Below, piece after piece: positions 26,801-34,467 of a stretch of DNA of 64,000 nucleotides (the stretch's first letter is position 1; every line of letters starts with the position of its first letter). The notes beneath the pieces were generated by a model. It saw nothing but the letters and a program-made list of their open reading frames with translations. It made no database searches and was not told the DNA's origin. A program made the position numbers and the translations under genes. Location of the stretch: positions 5,704,001 to 5,768,000 of the forward strand of contig OZ253960.1 of assembly GCA_965267435.1 (NCBI GenBank), read 5' to 3'. This DNA is from JAWPMT01 sp965267435 (GTDB lineage Bacteria > Bacteroidota > Bacteroidia > Cytophagales > Cyclobacteriaceae).

Positions 26801-27281
26801 CGAGAATCCTATGCAGGGCTCGTTTATTACCGAAGAACTGACTGATCTGGTCGAGGAGGCAGTTATGATGGAGTTTGACCGGTTGACAGATAGAGGCGGT
26901 GTACTCGGGGCGATGGAGTCCATGTACCAGCGCGGCAAGATCCAGGAAGAAAGCCTATACTACGAGACGAAGAAGCACACTGGCGAACTACCCATCATTG
27001 GAGTAAATACATTCCTCTCTTCCAAGGGTTCGCCGACGATCATCCCCGGAGAGGTGATCCGTGCCACCAAAGAGGAGAAGGAGCGACAGATCGAAAACCT
27101 GGAGGCACTACATGCCCGAAATGACGGTATGAGCCAAGAAATGCTGAAGAAGTTGCAGCAAGTGGCTTTACAGAATGGCAATACCTTCGATCAACTAATG
27201 GAAACGACAAAGTACTGTTCACTGGGGCAGATCACGCACGCGATGTTTGAGGTCGGCGGGCAGTACAGGAGGAACATGTAG
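23898..27281 (+). CDS. icmF: Fused isobutyryl-CoA mutase (IcmF-type)
   Basis: IcmF interconverts isobutyryl-CoA and n-butyryl-CoA using adenosylcobalamin and carries its own G-protein chaperone. The about 1,127-residue protein shows the expected order. First is a B12-binding domain (about 15-145) with D-G-H-D-A-A, G-G-G-G-G-T and S-Y-Q-G-G-H. Then comes a MeaB-like GTPase (about 195-440) with P-loop GTGGAGKSS at 208-216 and N-K-F-D. The catalytic mutase barrel follows (about 560-1127: T-R-M-F-A-G-E-G, R-L-S-T-A-F-D-S-V-T, S-G-Y-H-I-A-E-A-G-A, Q-T-S-G-R-S-L). The distinction from methylmalonyl-CoA mutase rests on the fused layout. It stands alone with its own promoter. Confidence 0.92.
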   Translation: MRMAHPVAEVYKPKNHIRIVTAASLFDGHDAAINIMRRIIQSTGCEVIHLGHNRAVQEIVDCAIQEDAQAIAITSYQGGHVEFFKYMYDLLKERGASHIKIFGGGGGTILPEEIKELHDYGIARIYSPDDGRAMGLQGMINDLVKQADFSLGEQLNGQMQRLERVNHSSIARLITAAENYSDDHSSVLEEIRTTIEQKKLAPVLGITGTGGAGKSSLVDELVRRFLVDFDDKTIAVISVDPSKRKTGGALLGDRIRMNAIFSDRVYMRSLATRQSNLALSKHVQDALDIVKAAGFDLIILETSGIGQSDTEIEEHSDLSLYVMTPEYGAATQLEKIDMLDFADLIALNKFDKRGALDALRDVKKQYQRNHNLWDAREDQIPVFGTIASQFNDPGMNQLYKKVMDALVDKVGADQLRSTFKNTEEMSEKVFIIPPKRTRYLSEITDAVRGYNEQVEKQRDIAQKLYALHTSAAVLKDETAALEAIDKAMEQLRLDLDPHNWQLVKDWEAKKANYEGDVFTYQVRGKDIKVETTTESLSHTKIRKVSLPGYEGWGDILKWSLQENVPGEFPYTAGVFPFKRQGEDPTRMFAGEGGPERTNKRFHYVSMGLPAARLSTAFDSVTLYGEDPDYRPDIYGKIGNSGVSICCLDDAKKLYSGFNLCDPTTSVSMTINGPAATIAAFFMNAAIDQQCELYIKEKGLEDEVSKKIESIYQKMGKPRPAYHSELPEGNDGLGLMLLGVTGDQVLPADTYAKIKADALSKVRGTVQADILKEDQAQNTCIFSTEFSLRLMGDVQQYFIDHKVKNFYSVSISGYHIAEAGANPISQLAFTLANGFTFVEYYLSRGMHIDDFAPNLSFFFSNGVDPEYAVIGRVARRIWAKAMKLKYGGNERSQKLKYHIQTSGRSLHAQEIDFNDIRTTLQALYAIYDNCNSLHTNAYDEAITTPTEESVRRAMAIQLIINKELGLARNENPMQGSFITEELTDLVEEAVMMEFDRLTDRGGVLGAMESMYQRGKIQEESLYYETKKHTGELPIIGVNTFLSSKGSPTIIPGEVIRATKEEKERQIENLEALHARNDGMSQEMLKKLQQVALQNGNTFDQLMETTKYCSLGQITHAMFEVGGQYRRNM

Positions 27282-27282
27282 C

Positions 27283-27996
27283 CTACAGGTCTTCCACCAG
27301 ATCCTTCGCCTTCTCGTACCAATGTGAGTTGGGGTTGTTCGCCAGTGGAGCCAGTTCATTCTTGGCTTTATCGCGGGCATCCATCTGCACATAGGCCAGT
27401 GCGAGATACCATCTTGCAGCATCCTGAATGAGACTTTTGTCGACAGCGAATGGTGTCAGGCTGTCGATCGCCTTTTGGCTTTCGCCAACAGCCAGGTAGG
27501 AGATGCCAAGGTAGAGCCCACCTAGCGAGGGCATCTTTTGCGAGGATTCGAAATATCGTATCGCTTCTTCGTACCGCTCCTGATCATAAAGCAGGAGGGC
27601 CATCTGATAGTGCTCATCGTATGCGTCATTACCCCTTTGCAGGCCTACGGATTCGTAGGCTTCGAAGTGACTGGCGAACACTTCCTGGGCGGACATGGGC
27701 TCGTCAAGGAGGTAGTACATCGCGAAGAAGAATCCGAACACAACCGCTATCATGGCAGCGGCCAACAGGGGATTGGGGATCAGGAAACGCCGCTTCTGTT
27801 GGGGCGCTATGGCGGACCGGACAAATTTTTCATAGTCACTGCTTTCCTCTTCTGCGAAAAAACGGTCCACATCCCGATGCAATTCGAGTAGGTCCTTCAG
27901 CTCCGGATGTTTCTTCAGTGCGGATTGAAATTCCTCTTCAGAAACGTCACCGTTCAGATAGTTGTCAACCAGTATGTCCTGTTCGTCTCTGTTCAT
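27283..27996 (-). CDS. TPR anti-sigma membrane protein, module 1
   Basis: The 237-residue protein has a cytoplasmic helical domain (1-70: D-I-L-V-D-N-Y-L-N-G-D-V-S-E-E-E-F-Q), one transmembrane helix (about 74-97) and periplasmic TPR-like repeats (about 115-235: A-L-L-L-Y-D-Q-E-R-Y-E-E-A-I-R-Y-F and Y-L-G-I-S-Y-L-A-V-G-E). It aligns with the module 2 protein at 48160 over its full length. Its ATG overlaps the stop of the sigma gene (ATGA), so the two are made in step. No zinc motif is present. It converges with icmF with one base between the stops. Confidence 0.8.
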   Translation of the reverse strand: MNRDEQDILVDNYLNGDVSEEEFQSALKKHPELKDLLELHRDVDRFFAEEESSDYEKFVRSAIAPQQKRRFLIPNPLLAAAMIAVVFGFFFAMYYLLDEPMSAQEVFASHFEAYESVGLQRGNDAYDEHYQMALLLYDQERYEEAIRYFESSQKMPSLGGLYLGISYLAVGESQKAIDSLTPFAVDKSLIQDAARWYLALAYVQMDARDKAKNELAPLANNPNSHWYEKAKDLVEDL

Positions 27997-28544
27997 TCTT
28001 CCCTTAATTCAAGGTACAGAGGATCTTTCCTAATTTCATCAATCAGCCGCTGTTTACATTGGAATTTCAGCTTCTTTGCGTACCCCTCGCTGCTAAGTTC
28101 CAGGTCCGCTGCTATTTCCTTGAAACTCTTTCCTTTATAGAACAACTTAAGCAGCTCCTGACACTTTTCACTCAGGCGTTTGAAGCTGGTCTTGTAGATC
28201 ATTTCCTTCTGTAAGTCGTTCAATGCTCCTTCAATTGAAGTTTGTTCCTCGGGATCTGTTATCAGATGCTCCTGATATTTTCTTTCAATCCCTCTTTTTC
28301 TCAAACGCATCAGCCAAAGCTTACGGCACATACCAAAGATGTAGGCTTCCATGGAGCCATCGACTTCGAACGAGCCCTCAGATGCTTTTTGATAAAGAAT
28401 GCTGAGTGCATCTTGAAATAAGTCCACACCCTCATCACTATCACCGCCATTCCGCATTACCATGCTGGTTATGCGCGGTAGCAGTTGGTCATACCAGCCC
28501 TTTATACGCTCTCTATTTCGTAGAAAGTCCCTGGTTATGAGCAT
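27993..28544 (-). CDS. ECF-type sigma factor, module 1
   Basis: The start at 28544 (MLITRDFLRNRERIKGWYDQ) is chosen because it matches the start of the module 2 sigma (MRITTDLLQDPRNIRQWYDE), giving 183 residues. An open stretch further upstream would be too long. Region 2 (about 15-85) includes G-G-D-S-D-E-G-V-D-L-F-Q-D-A-L-S-I-L-Y, shared almost exactly with module 2, and M-C-R-K-L-W-L-M-R-L-R. Region 4 (about 125-175) reads C-Q-E-L-L-K-L-F-Y-K-G-K-S-F-K-E-I-A-A-D-L. The divergent fibre-RHS operon, about 200 bases away, is its most likely target. Confidence 0.9.
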   Translation of the reverse strand: MLITRDFLRNRERIKGWYDQLLPRITSMVMRNGGDSDEGVDLFQDALSILYQKASEGSFEVDGSMEAYIFGMCRKLWLMRLRKRGIERKYQEHLITDPEEQTSIEGALNDLQKEMIYKTSFKRLSEKCQELLKLFYKGKSFKEIAADLELSSEGYAKKLKFQCKQRLIDEIRKDPLYLELREE

Positions 28545-28647
28545 ACGGTCACTAATGGTTGCATTCAGGTTGATTTCGTTACTCCTAGCGGTCAAAAAAT
28601 ATCTGATCAAATATACACGGGCTTGGAATGAATTCTTGCTAGGCAGT

Positions 28648-28682
28648 GGTAACCATTCTTCGATCAATGCAACCTATAGTCA
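28648..28682 (+). promoter_or_regulatory. Conserved bipartite motif before fibre gene 1 (candidate sigma-specific promoter)
   Basis: GGTAACCA (28648-28655), a 14-base gap, then CAACCTATAGTCA. The same arrangement, GGTAACCA-N14-CAACTGTAGTCA, lies before fibre gene 2 (49518-49551), in otherwise dissimilar sequence. The AAC core resembles ECF -35 elements, but the -10 position is unclear. It lies 65 bases before the fibre ATG and about 104 bases from the sigma gene. Confidence 0.5.
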
Positions 28683-28746
28683 ACCGGGGCAATTCTGGCC
28701 ACTTTTTCAAGCTGATGCCCCGCACGTCTCACAACGCAAACTGATT

Positions 28747-31700
28747 ATGCAAGAATTCCAGTCTACTACAAGATATTCCTGCGCTCAGGATATCGACCCT
28801 AGCCAAAGCCAAGTGAACCAAATTTCTCGCTCTCAACACAACTATGAGTCCCGTCGTCATCAAGTTGTCACACTCTTGGTGGCAATGATTCTGGTGACGG
28901 GCATACAGCCGGCAGCTATCGCTCAGACCTACAACAACGTGGCTCACGCCACGGACTATGGACACAAGGGTCGCTACAATACTATTTTCGGCTGGGAGGC
29001 TGGCAGGGTTGTGACGAGTACGTCAAATCACAACTTCTTTGGGGGCTTCCGATCGGGTTACAACAGTACCTACGGAGATTACAATGTCTTCTTGGGCTCG
29101 TACAGCGGCTATGCAAACACAACTGGATCGAACAATGTCCATGTGGGGTATCGCTCGGGATACAGCAATAGCACGGGATACAGTAACACCGCCGTGGGAT
29201 ATTACTCAGGCTACAAGGGGGGCAATCGAGGAACTTATGTGGGACACAATAGTGGTAGGAACAGTACCGGCTACAGCAACACCTTCCTTGGCGCTGAAAG
29301 TGGTTACTCTACATCTTCCGGCGGGTACAATACCTTCGTGGGGGATGCTGCAGGGAGATACAACACCAGCGCATCACACAATGTCTTTCTTGGGTACAGT
29401 GCGGGCTACAAAAACAGCTCCGGTACATACAATACGAACGTAGGATCCTATTCCGGTAACAACAATACAACAGGTGCGAGGAATGTTAATCTCGGATACC
29501 AGGCAGGTTTTACTTCCACAGGATCCGGCAATGTCAAAATCGGCTATCAGGCAGGCTATAGTGATACCGGCTCTAACAAACTCTACATTGAAAACAGTAA
29601 TACCTCTACGCCCTTGATAGGAGGAGACTTTGGTACCAACCAGGTGGGTATCAATACGTCGTCGTTTGCCAGTGGGTACGCGCTTACGGTAGGCGGTAGT
29701 GTCCGAGCTACTGGTAATCTTTCTGTTGGCGGAAGCCTGACTACAGGGGGTAACTTTTCGGTGGCCGGCACTTTTACGACCAGCGGGAATCTCACACTCG
29801 GTTCGGCAGCCTATATTGATGACGACGGCACCGTAGGCGGCAACAGCGATGACTGGATTCGTCTCAATGGTTACGTGGAGCTAAAATCTAACACCGACAA
29901 CTACGGAATCGTCCTCCGAGACAAGGACAACGGTGAGTACCTGGGCATCACCCAAAAGAACGGCTGGAGCTACTTCTCTGATACCAACACCTCTTCCAGT
30001 TTCTTCCTTAGGGGCAATGGACGCGATGTGGAACTAGGGTCCGATTTGACGGTGGCCGACCACATCTATGGCAAAAGCGTCAATGCTTCCTACTCCAATC
30101 TCTACCGGTTTGGGGGCGTCTATCTTACCTGGGATAGCGATAGTTATGGTACGAATACGCATCATTCGATTCGGTCTACCTACGGTGATACCTACGGCGA
30201 TGACATCACCATCAACACATTCGATAACCTGAGGATCAATCTCGACGCCAATAACAACAATAGCGCCTCAACCTTTCAAGTGGGTAACAACACCACTGGA
30301 ACAGGCAATGTCTTGCTGCACCTGGGAGAAAATGGCAATCTTGGGTTAGGTACAACTGCACCAGGCTACAAGTTGCAGGTACACGGTGATATCTATGCGT
30401 ACGATGGCTGGCTACGACTCACCAGAGGCCGAGGCCTCTACAGCCAATCCGATGGTACCTACTTCTACAATCATGACGCCAACTACTGGCGATCGCGGTC
30501 CGATAGAGGTCTGATCATTGCCAACAAGGCCAACCAAATCAAGGGCTACCTGTATCATGACAACGCCAACTCCTTTGGCCTTCTCGACGGCGACGGCAAC
30601 TGGGGATTGCGACTCGTTCGCGACGACCACACCGGCTTTTTCATTAACAACAGCGAAAAGATGCGGATCAAGGGCAATGGGTACGTCGGGATTGGTACCA
30701 CTGCTCCCACGTACAAACTGGATGTGAGCGGTGATGTCTACGCCAATGGTGGCTGGCTGCGGGTATCCGGTCAGAGAGGGCTTTACTTCCAGTCGTATGG
30801 TGGCGGGTTTTATATGACGGACAATACCTGGATCCGCACGTACAACAACAAAAGCTTCTACCACAATAGTGGCATCATGAGAACCGATGGCGAGTTCCAT
30901 GTGGGGTCCGGGGGTAGCCGGTTCATTGTAGGCGCTAATGGAAATGTTGGCATCGGCGTTACGGGCCACTCCGCAAAGCTCGCGGTTAATGGTGCTATCA
31001 ATGCCCCATCCATTACAGGTCTCACACTCGGAGGTGGAGGTATCAGTGGGAGCAACTACAACATCTCTGGCGTTAATGAACTCATTATCAATGATCCTGG
31101 AGAGGGCATCAATTTTCATGGTGCCGGAAGGATCTACGTCGTGGACGATGCCACGGACGATAAGATCTACATCGGCCCCGGCAACGTCGGTATCAACTCC
31201 ACAAACCCGCTGGAAAAACTACATGTCAATGGCAGCATTCGTGGCAATATCAATGGCGCGCTTCGTGTCAGCACAGGCCATGGCTATGTTGATGTGGGTC
31301 CTCAAAACGGCAGTTGGGCGCACTTCCAAACAGATCGACCCAGGTTCTATTTTAGCAAGGGACTCACGGTAGACGAGGGGCTCATTGGTAGCTACAATGA
31401 AAACCTTCAATTGCAGACGTCGGGTACCACGCGACTCACCATTAACAATTCAACTGGCAACGTCGGCATTGGCACAGACTCTCCTACTGACAAATTACAT
31501 GTGGCTGGAAATATTGTGGCCGGGTCATTTATCACGAGTAAGTATGATGCTACCAATGTCGACCACCTCTGGCATGACGACGCCACCGCAGGAAGCGCAC
31601 CGGGCACATGGAATTTTGTGTCAGACAATGCTCAGGGAGCCAGTGGCAATTCACGTTTAAGAGCTGGTCACGTCTACATGTCCGGGAGCAATAGCGAAAA

Positions 31701-33999
31701 CTATTTCGCTGGTAGGGTACGGGTCAACAATACCTTAAGCGCCCAGTCCCTGGAGGTGGATGACCTTGAAATAAATGGGAACCTGCTCTTTGACCTTAGC
31801 GGAGAACCTGACAGCCAGGTGCCCTTCGTACTTAACGTAGATAGCGCGGGCCACATCGGCTATCAAAGTGCTGAATCCCTCACCCCATGGCTGATACGAC
31901 ACGTCCTCGATGAGCATGGGGAGACGATGCATGTGATCTCCTTTGATCCGGAAGATCCCGTTTGTACCTGTTCCCCAGAAATGGTCATCGATATTGATCT
32001 GGTAGACATCGACGGGAATCTCCTGCTGGCAGACGATGCTTACATCGACAACGATCCAGATGCCGGCGGAGATTCTGACGACTGGATGAGGATCAACGGG
32101 TCCATCCAATTCCGCGGCACGGCAGCCGCAGAGGTAGGAATGAAGTTGCACGATCGGGACAATGTTTCGGGCCACTTCCTTGGCTTCGATCAGGTGGGCG
32201 GCATAAGCTACTTCAGCAACTCCAACAATAACCCCGCCTCCCAGGCTGGTCAGCACTTCTTGAGTGCAGATCAAGATAACAACGTCTCTTTGACGAATGA
32301 TCTCAATGTGGCGAATACTGTGAATGCCGCCGCTTTCAGCGCTCAGTCTGGGGACTTTACTGGTACACTGACCGCTAACTCGTTGAGTGCTAATTCCGGG
32401 ACGTTCACGAACGGGATCTCAGCCAGCACCGTCAACCTCTCTGGCACCCTGACTGGCAACAGCGCCGACTTTTCTGGCAATATCGACGCTGCCAGTGGCA
32501 CATTTGCCGGCGCGTTGTCAGCTTCGTCACTTTCGCTATCTGGCGATTTCCAGGTGGGGCAAATAACCGCCTCGAGCGTTTCGACAGGTACACTTTCTTC
32601 GGGGGCTGCAACTTTCACAGGAGGGATTTCAGGTACTTCGGGCACATTCACTGGTGATCTCGATGCCCAATCACTGGATGTTGATGAAGTCACCACGGGT
32701 CAATTGTCATCAGGTGCAGCTACCTTCACCGGAGCCATTTCAGGGACATCGGCCAACCTCAGTGGTGATCTTTCTACTGAGGATATCACGGCAGCCAATG
32801 GCGACTTTTCTGGCAATCTGACAGCAGGCACGATTACAACGGGGACCCTGTCTTCAGGGGCAGCCACCTTTACAGGAGCCATCAGTGGCACTTCTGCGAC
32901 CCTCACTGGCAATCTGTCTGCAGCGGAAATCTCAGGGACCAACGGTACCTTTAGCGGCAACCTACAAGCCGCTGGAGGGACATTTTCCGGCGTGCTCTCT
33001 TCTCAAAGCTTGAGTAGTGGCAGTGCTAATTTTTCAGGCGATATCACGGCGTCGGACATCTCGGCCTCCAATGGATCGTTTTCCGGCAACCTGAGTGGCG
33101 CTGCCGGCCTGTTCTCGGGGGCATTGAGCTCAGCTTCAGTAAGCTCGTCGACAGCGGAGTTCTCAGAAGAATTGACGGTGCCCAATGCTACATTCTCTGG
33201 CTCCGTCGATGCTGCTGACGTCATCGTGAGTACACTGGATGTAACCGGTGCCCTGACTGGAAATACAGCCAGCTTCTCGGGAAATGTTGGAATGGCTGAC
33301 TTATCAGCTGGCAGTGCTACTATATCCGGTGACATTGCAGCACAAGGCGCTACTTTCTCAGCGCTCAATGCGGCCTCCGGAGCTTTCACTGACCAACTTT
33401 CAGCCGCCAGTGGCCAGTTCAGCGGCGGATTGGTAGCTCAAACCTTGCGGTTGAGCAATATTGTCCCCAACAGTCCCTCGGAGACGATTGTAGTTGTGGA
33501 TGCGAATGGCAACCTCGCCTCGCGGGCAGCGAATACACTGGGTGTATCTGTCTGGTCACACATATCTGACACGTCGTCTAACCATTACAATGAGGCCCAG
33601 TACCTCAACGGCGCTGCCAGGGCATCAAGTTTCATTGCCCAAGTAGCGACGGTGAGCGACAAAGCTTTGGTGGTTGAGAATGTCCTGGATAGCAAAGAGG
33701 TATTCCGGGTAGATGGCGCCGGCCTTGTCAGGGCAGAGGAGATGTTGCTGACACAGCATGGCTGGCACGACTACGTGTTCCAGCCCGACTATGACCTAAG
33801 GTCGTTGGAAGAAGTGGAGGAATTCATTAACACCAACCATCATCTGCCGGACATTCCTTCCGAACAAGAAGTGAAAGAAGAGGGTGTCAAAGTCGGGGAG
33901 ATGGAGGGACTGCTCCTGAAGAAAATCGAGGAACTCACCCTCTACATCATCGAGCAAAACAAGCGCATCGAGGAGCTCGAAGAACTGGTCAAGCAGTAA
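28747..33999 (+). CDS. Giant repetitive fibre/adhesin-like surface protein, module 1
   Basis: From the ATG at 28747 the protein has 1,750 residues. A long n-region (about 38 residues) precedes the hydrophobic core and A-I-A-Q cleavage site, an extended signal peptide. Next are about a dozen 14-residue head-like repeats (about 90-280: N-V-F-L-G-Y-x-A-G-Y type), G-W-L-R-L / N-Y-W-R-S-R segments, and a long array of about 20-residue repeats of the S-G-A-A-T-F-T-G-A-I-S-G-T type (about 1200-1570). The C-terminal domain ends with I-N-T-N-H-H-L-P-D-I-P-S and a coiled coil (L-L-K-K-I-E-E-L-T-L-Y-I-I-E-Q-N-K), as in Bacteroidota tail-fibre-like proteins. It is followed by the T9SS and RHS genes. It probably forms a trimeric stalk; function is inferred. 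Confidence 0.85.
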   Translation: MQEFQSTTRYSCAQDIDPSQSQVNQISRSQHNYESRRHQVVTLLVAMILVTGIQPAAIAQTYNNVAHATDYGHKGRYNTIFGWEAGRVVTSTSNHNFFGGFRSGYNSTYGDYNVFLGSYSGYANTTGSNNVHVGYRSGYSNSTGYSNTAVGYYSGYKGGNRGTYVGHNSGRNSTGYSNTFLGAESGYSTSSGGYNTFVGDAAGRYNTSASHNVFLGYSAGYKNSSGTYNTNVGSYSGNNNTTGARNVNLGYQAGFTSTGSGNVKIGYQAGYSDTGSNKLYIENSNTSTPLIGGDFGTNQVGINTSSFASGYALTVGGSVRATGNLSVGGSLTTGGNFSVAGTFTTSGNLTLGSAAYIDDDGTVGGNSDDWIRLNGYVELKSNTDNYGIVLRDKDNGEYLGITQKNGWSYFSDTNTSSSFFLRGNGRDVELGSDLTVADHIYGKSVNASYSNLYRFGGVYLTWDSDSYGTNTHHSIRSTYGDTYGDDITINTFDNLRINLDANNNNSASTFQVGNNTTGTGNVLLHLGENGNLGLGTTAPGYKLQVHGDIYAYDGWLRLTRGRGLYSQSDGTYFYNHDANYWRSRSDRGLIIANKANQIKGYLYHDNANSFGLLDGDGNWGLRLVRDDHTGFFINNSEKMRIKGNGYVGIGTTAPTYKLDVSGDVYANGGWLRVSGQRGLYFQSYGGGFYMTDNTWIRTYNNKSFYHNSGIMRTDGEFHVGSGGSRFIVGANGNVGIGVTGHSAKLAVNGAINAPSITGLTLGGGGISGSNYNISGVNELIINDPGEGINFHGAGRIYVVDDATDDKIYIGPGNVGINSTNPLEKLHVNGSIRGNINGALRVSTGHGYVDVGPQNGSWAHFQTDRPRFYFSKGLTVDEGLIGSYNENLQLQTSGTTRLTINNSTGNVGIGTDSPTDKLHVAGNIVAGSFITSKYDATNVDHLWHDDATAGSAPGTWNFVSDNAQGASGNSRLRAGHVYMSGSNSENYFAGRVRVNNTLSAQSLEVDDLEINGNLLFDLSGEPDSQVPFVLNVDSAGHIGYQSAESLTPWLIRHVLDEHGETMHVISFDPEDPVCTCSPEMVIDIDLVDIDGNLLLADDAYIDNDPDAGGDSDDWMRINGSIQFRGTAAAEVGMKLHDRDNVSGHFLGFDQVGGISYFSNSNNNPASQAGQHFLSADQDNNVSLTNDLNVANTVNAAAFSAQSGDFTGTLTANSLSANSGTFTNGISASTVNLSGTLTGNSADFSGNIDAASGTFAGALSASSLSLSGDFQVGQITASSVSTGTLSSGAATFTGGISGTSGTFTGDLDAQSLDVDEVTTGQLSSGAATFTGAISGTSANLSGDLSTEDITAANGDFSGNLTAGTITTGTLSSGAATFTGAISGTSATLTGNLSAAEISGTNGTFSGNLQAAGGTFSGVLSSQSLSSGSANFSGDITASDISASNGSFSGNLSGAAGLFSGALSSASVSSSTAEFSEELTVPNATFSGSVDAADVIVSTLDVTGALTGNTASFSGNVGMADLSAGSATISGDIAAQGATFSALNAASGAFTDQLSAASGQFSGGLVAQTLRLSNIVPNSPSETIVVVDANGNLASRAANTLGVSVWSHISDTSSNHYNEAQYLNGAARASSFIAQVATVSDKALVVENVLDSKEVFRVDGAGLVRAEEMLLTQHGWHDYVFQPDYDLRSLEEVEEFINTNHHLPDIPSEQEVKEEGVKVGEMEGLLLKKIEELTLYIIEQNKRIEELEELVKQ

Positions 34000-34020
34000 T
34001 CACCTAACCGCAGCGATACG

Positions 34021-34467
34021 ATGATTACAAAGAATAACCTACAGTCCCTGCTGGTCCTACTGCTCTTCCTTGGGTGTGGATCAGCCTGGGCGCAAGCGGA
34101 GATACATTTTGAATACGATGCTTCCGGTAACCGCGTCAAGCGATTCATTGTACTTCCTGAGCCAGACGCCCGGATAGCTACCGAAGAAGATCAGCTGGCA
34201 GATTCGCTCCAAACCAGGGAGCTGGGTGACTTGGTAGACCTCGTTTATCCCAATCCCACGGAGGGACTTCTTCGCTTCACACTACAGGGCGCAGAGAATC
34301 CCATCTCCCAGGTCAGCATCTTCGACCTCAATGGTCGGATGATCTATAAGAAGACCTTCCTTGTGCCCGATTTTGCAGTGGACATCACCTCCCAGCGGCT
34401 TGGCGTTTACCTGCTCCGCTGGGCATTTCTGGATCAATCGCGAACCATCAAAATCATCAAGCAATGA
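34021..34467 (+). CDS. Small T9SS-sorted protein with one YD-like motif, module 1
   Basis: The 148-residue protein has a signal peptide (MITKNNLQSLLVLLLFLGCG, ending S-A-W-A-Q), then H-F-E-Y-D-A-S-G-N-R-V-K-R-F, which looks like a single YD/RHS repeat. The T9SS type A sorting domain follows (about 78-148: V-Y-P-N-P-T-E-G-L-L-R-F, S-I-F-D-L-N-G-R, G-V-Y-L-L-R-W, T-I-K-I-I-K). It therefore consists almost only of a sorting domain plus one RHS-like motif. It lies 21 bases after the fibre gene and overlaps the RHS start (ATGA). A role as adaptor or anchor is inference. Confidence 0.85.
   Translation: MITKNNLQSLLVLLLFLGCGSAWAQAEIHFEYDASGNRVKRFIVLPEPDARIATEEDQLADSLQTRELGDLVDLVYPNPTEGLLRFTLQGAENPISQVSIFDLNGRMIYKKTFLVPDFAVDITSQRLGVYLLRWAFLDQSRTIKIIKQ

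Noticed and set aside
28648..28682. Proven ECF -35/-10 promoter
   Set aside because: Spacing between AACC and TAGTC (about 21-22 bases) is longer than usual for ECF promoters, so it is reported only as a conserved candidate motif.
28462..28746. N-terminal extension of fibre gene 1
   Set aside because: It overlaps the start of the oppositely oriented sigma gene and the shared motif; the ATG at 28747 gives a signal peptide comparable to module 2.
32343..33389. Reverse-strand frames inside the fibre gene repeats
   Set aside because: They are open only because of the repetitive Ser/Gly/Ala codons of the coding strand.
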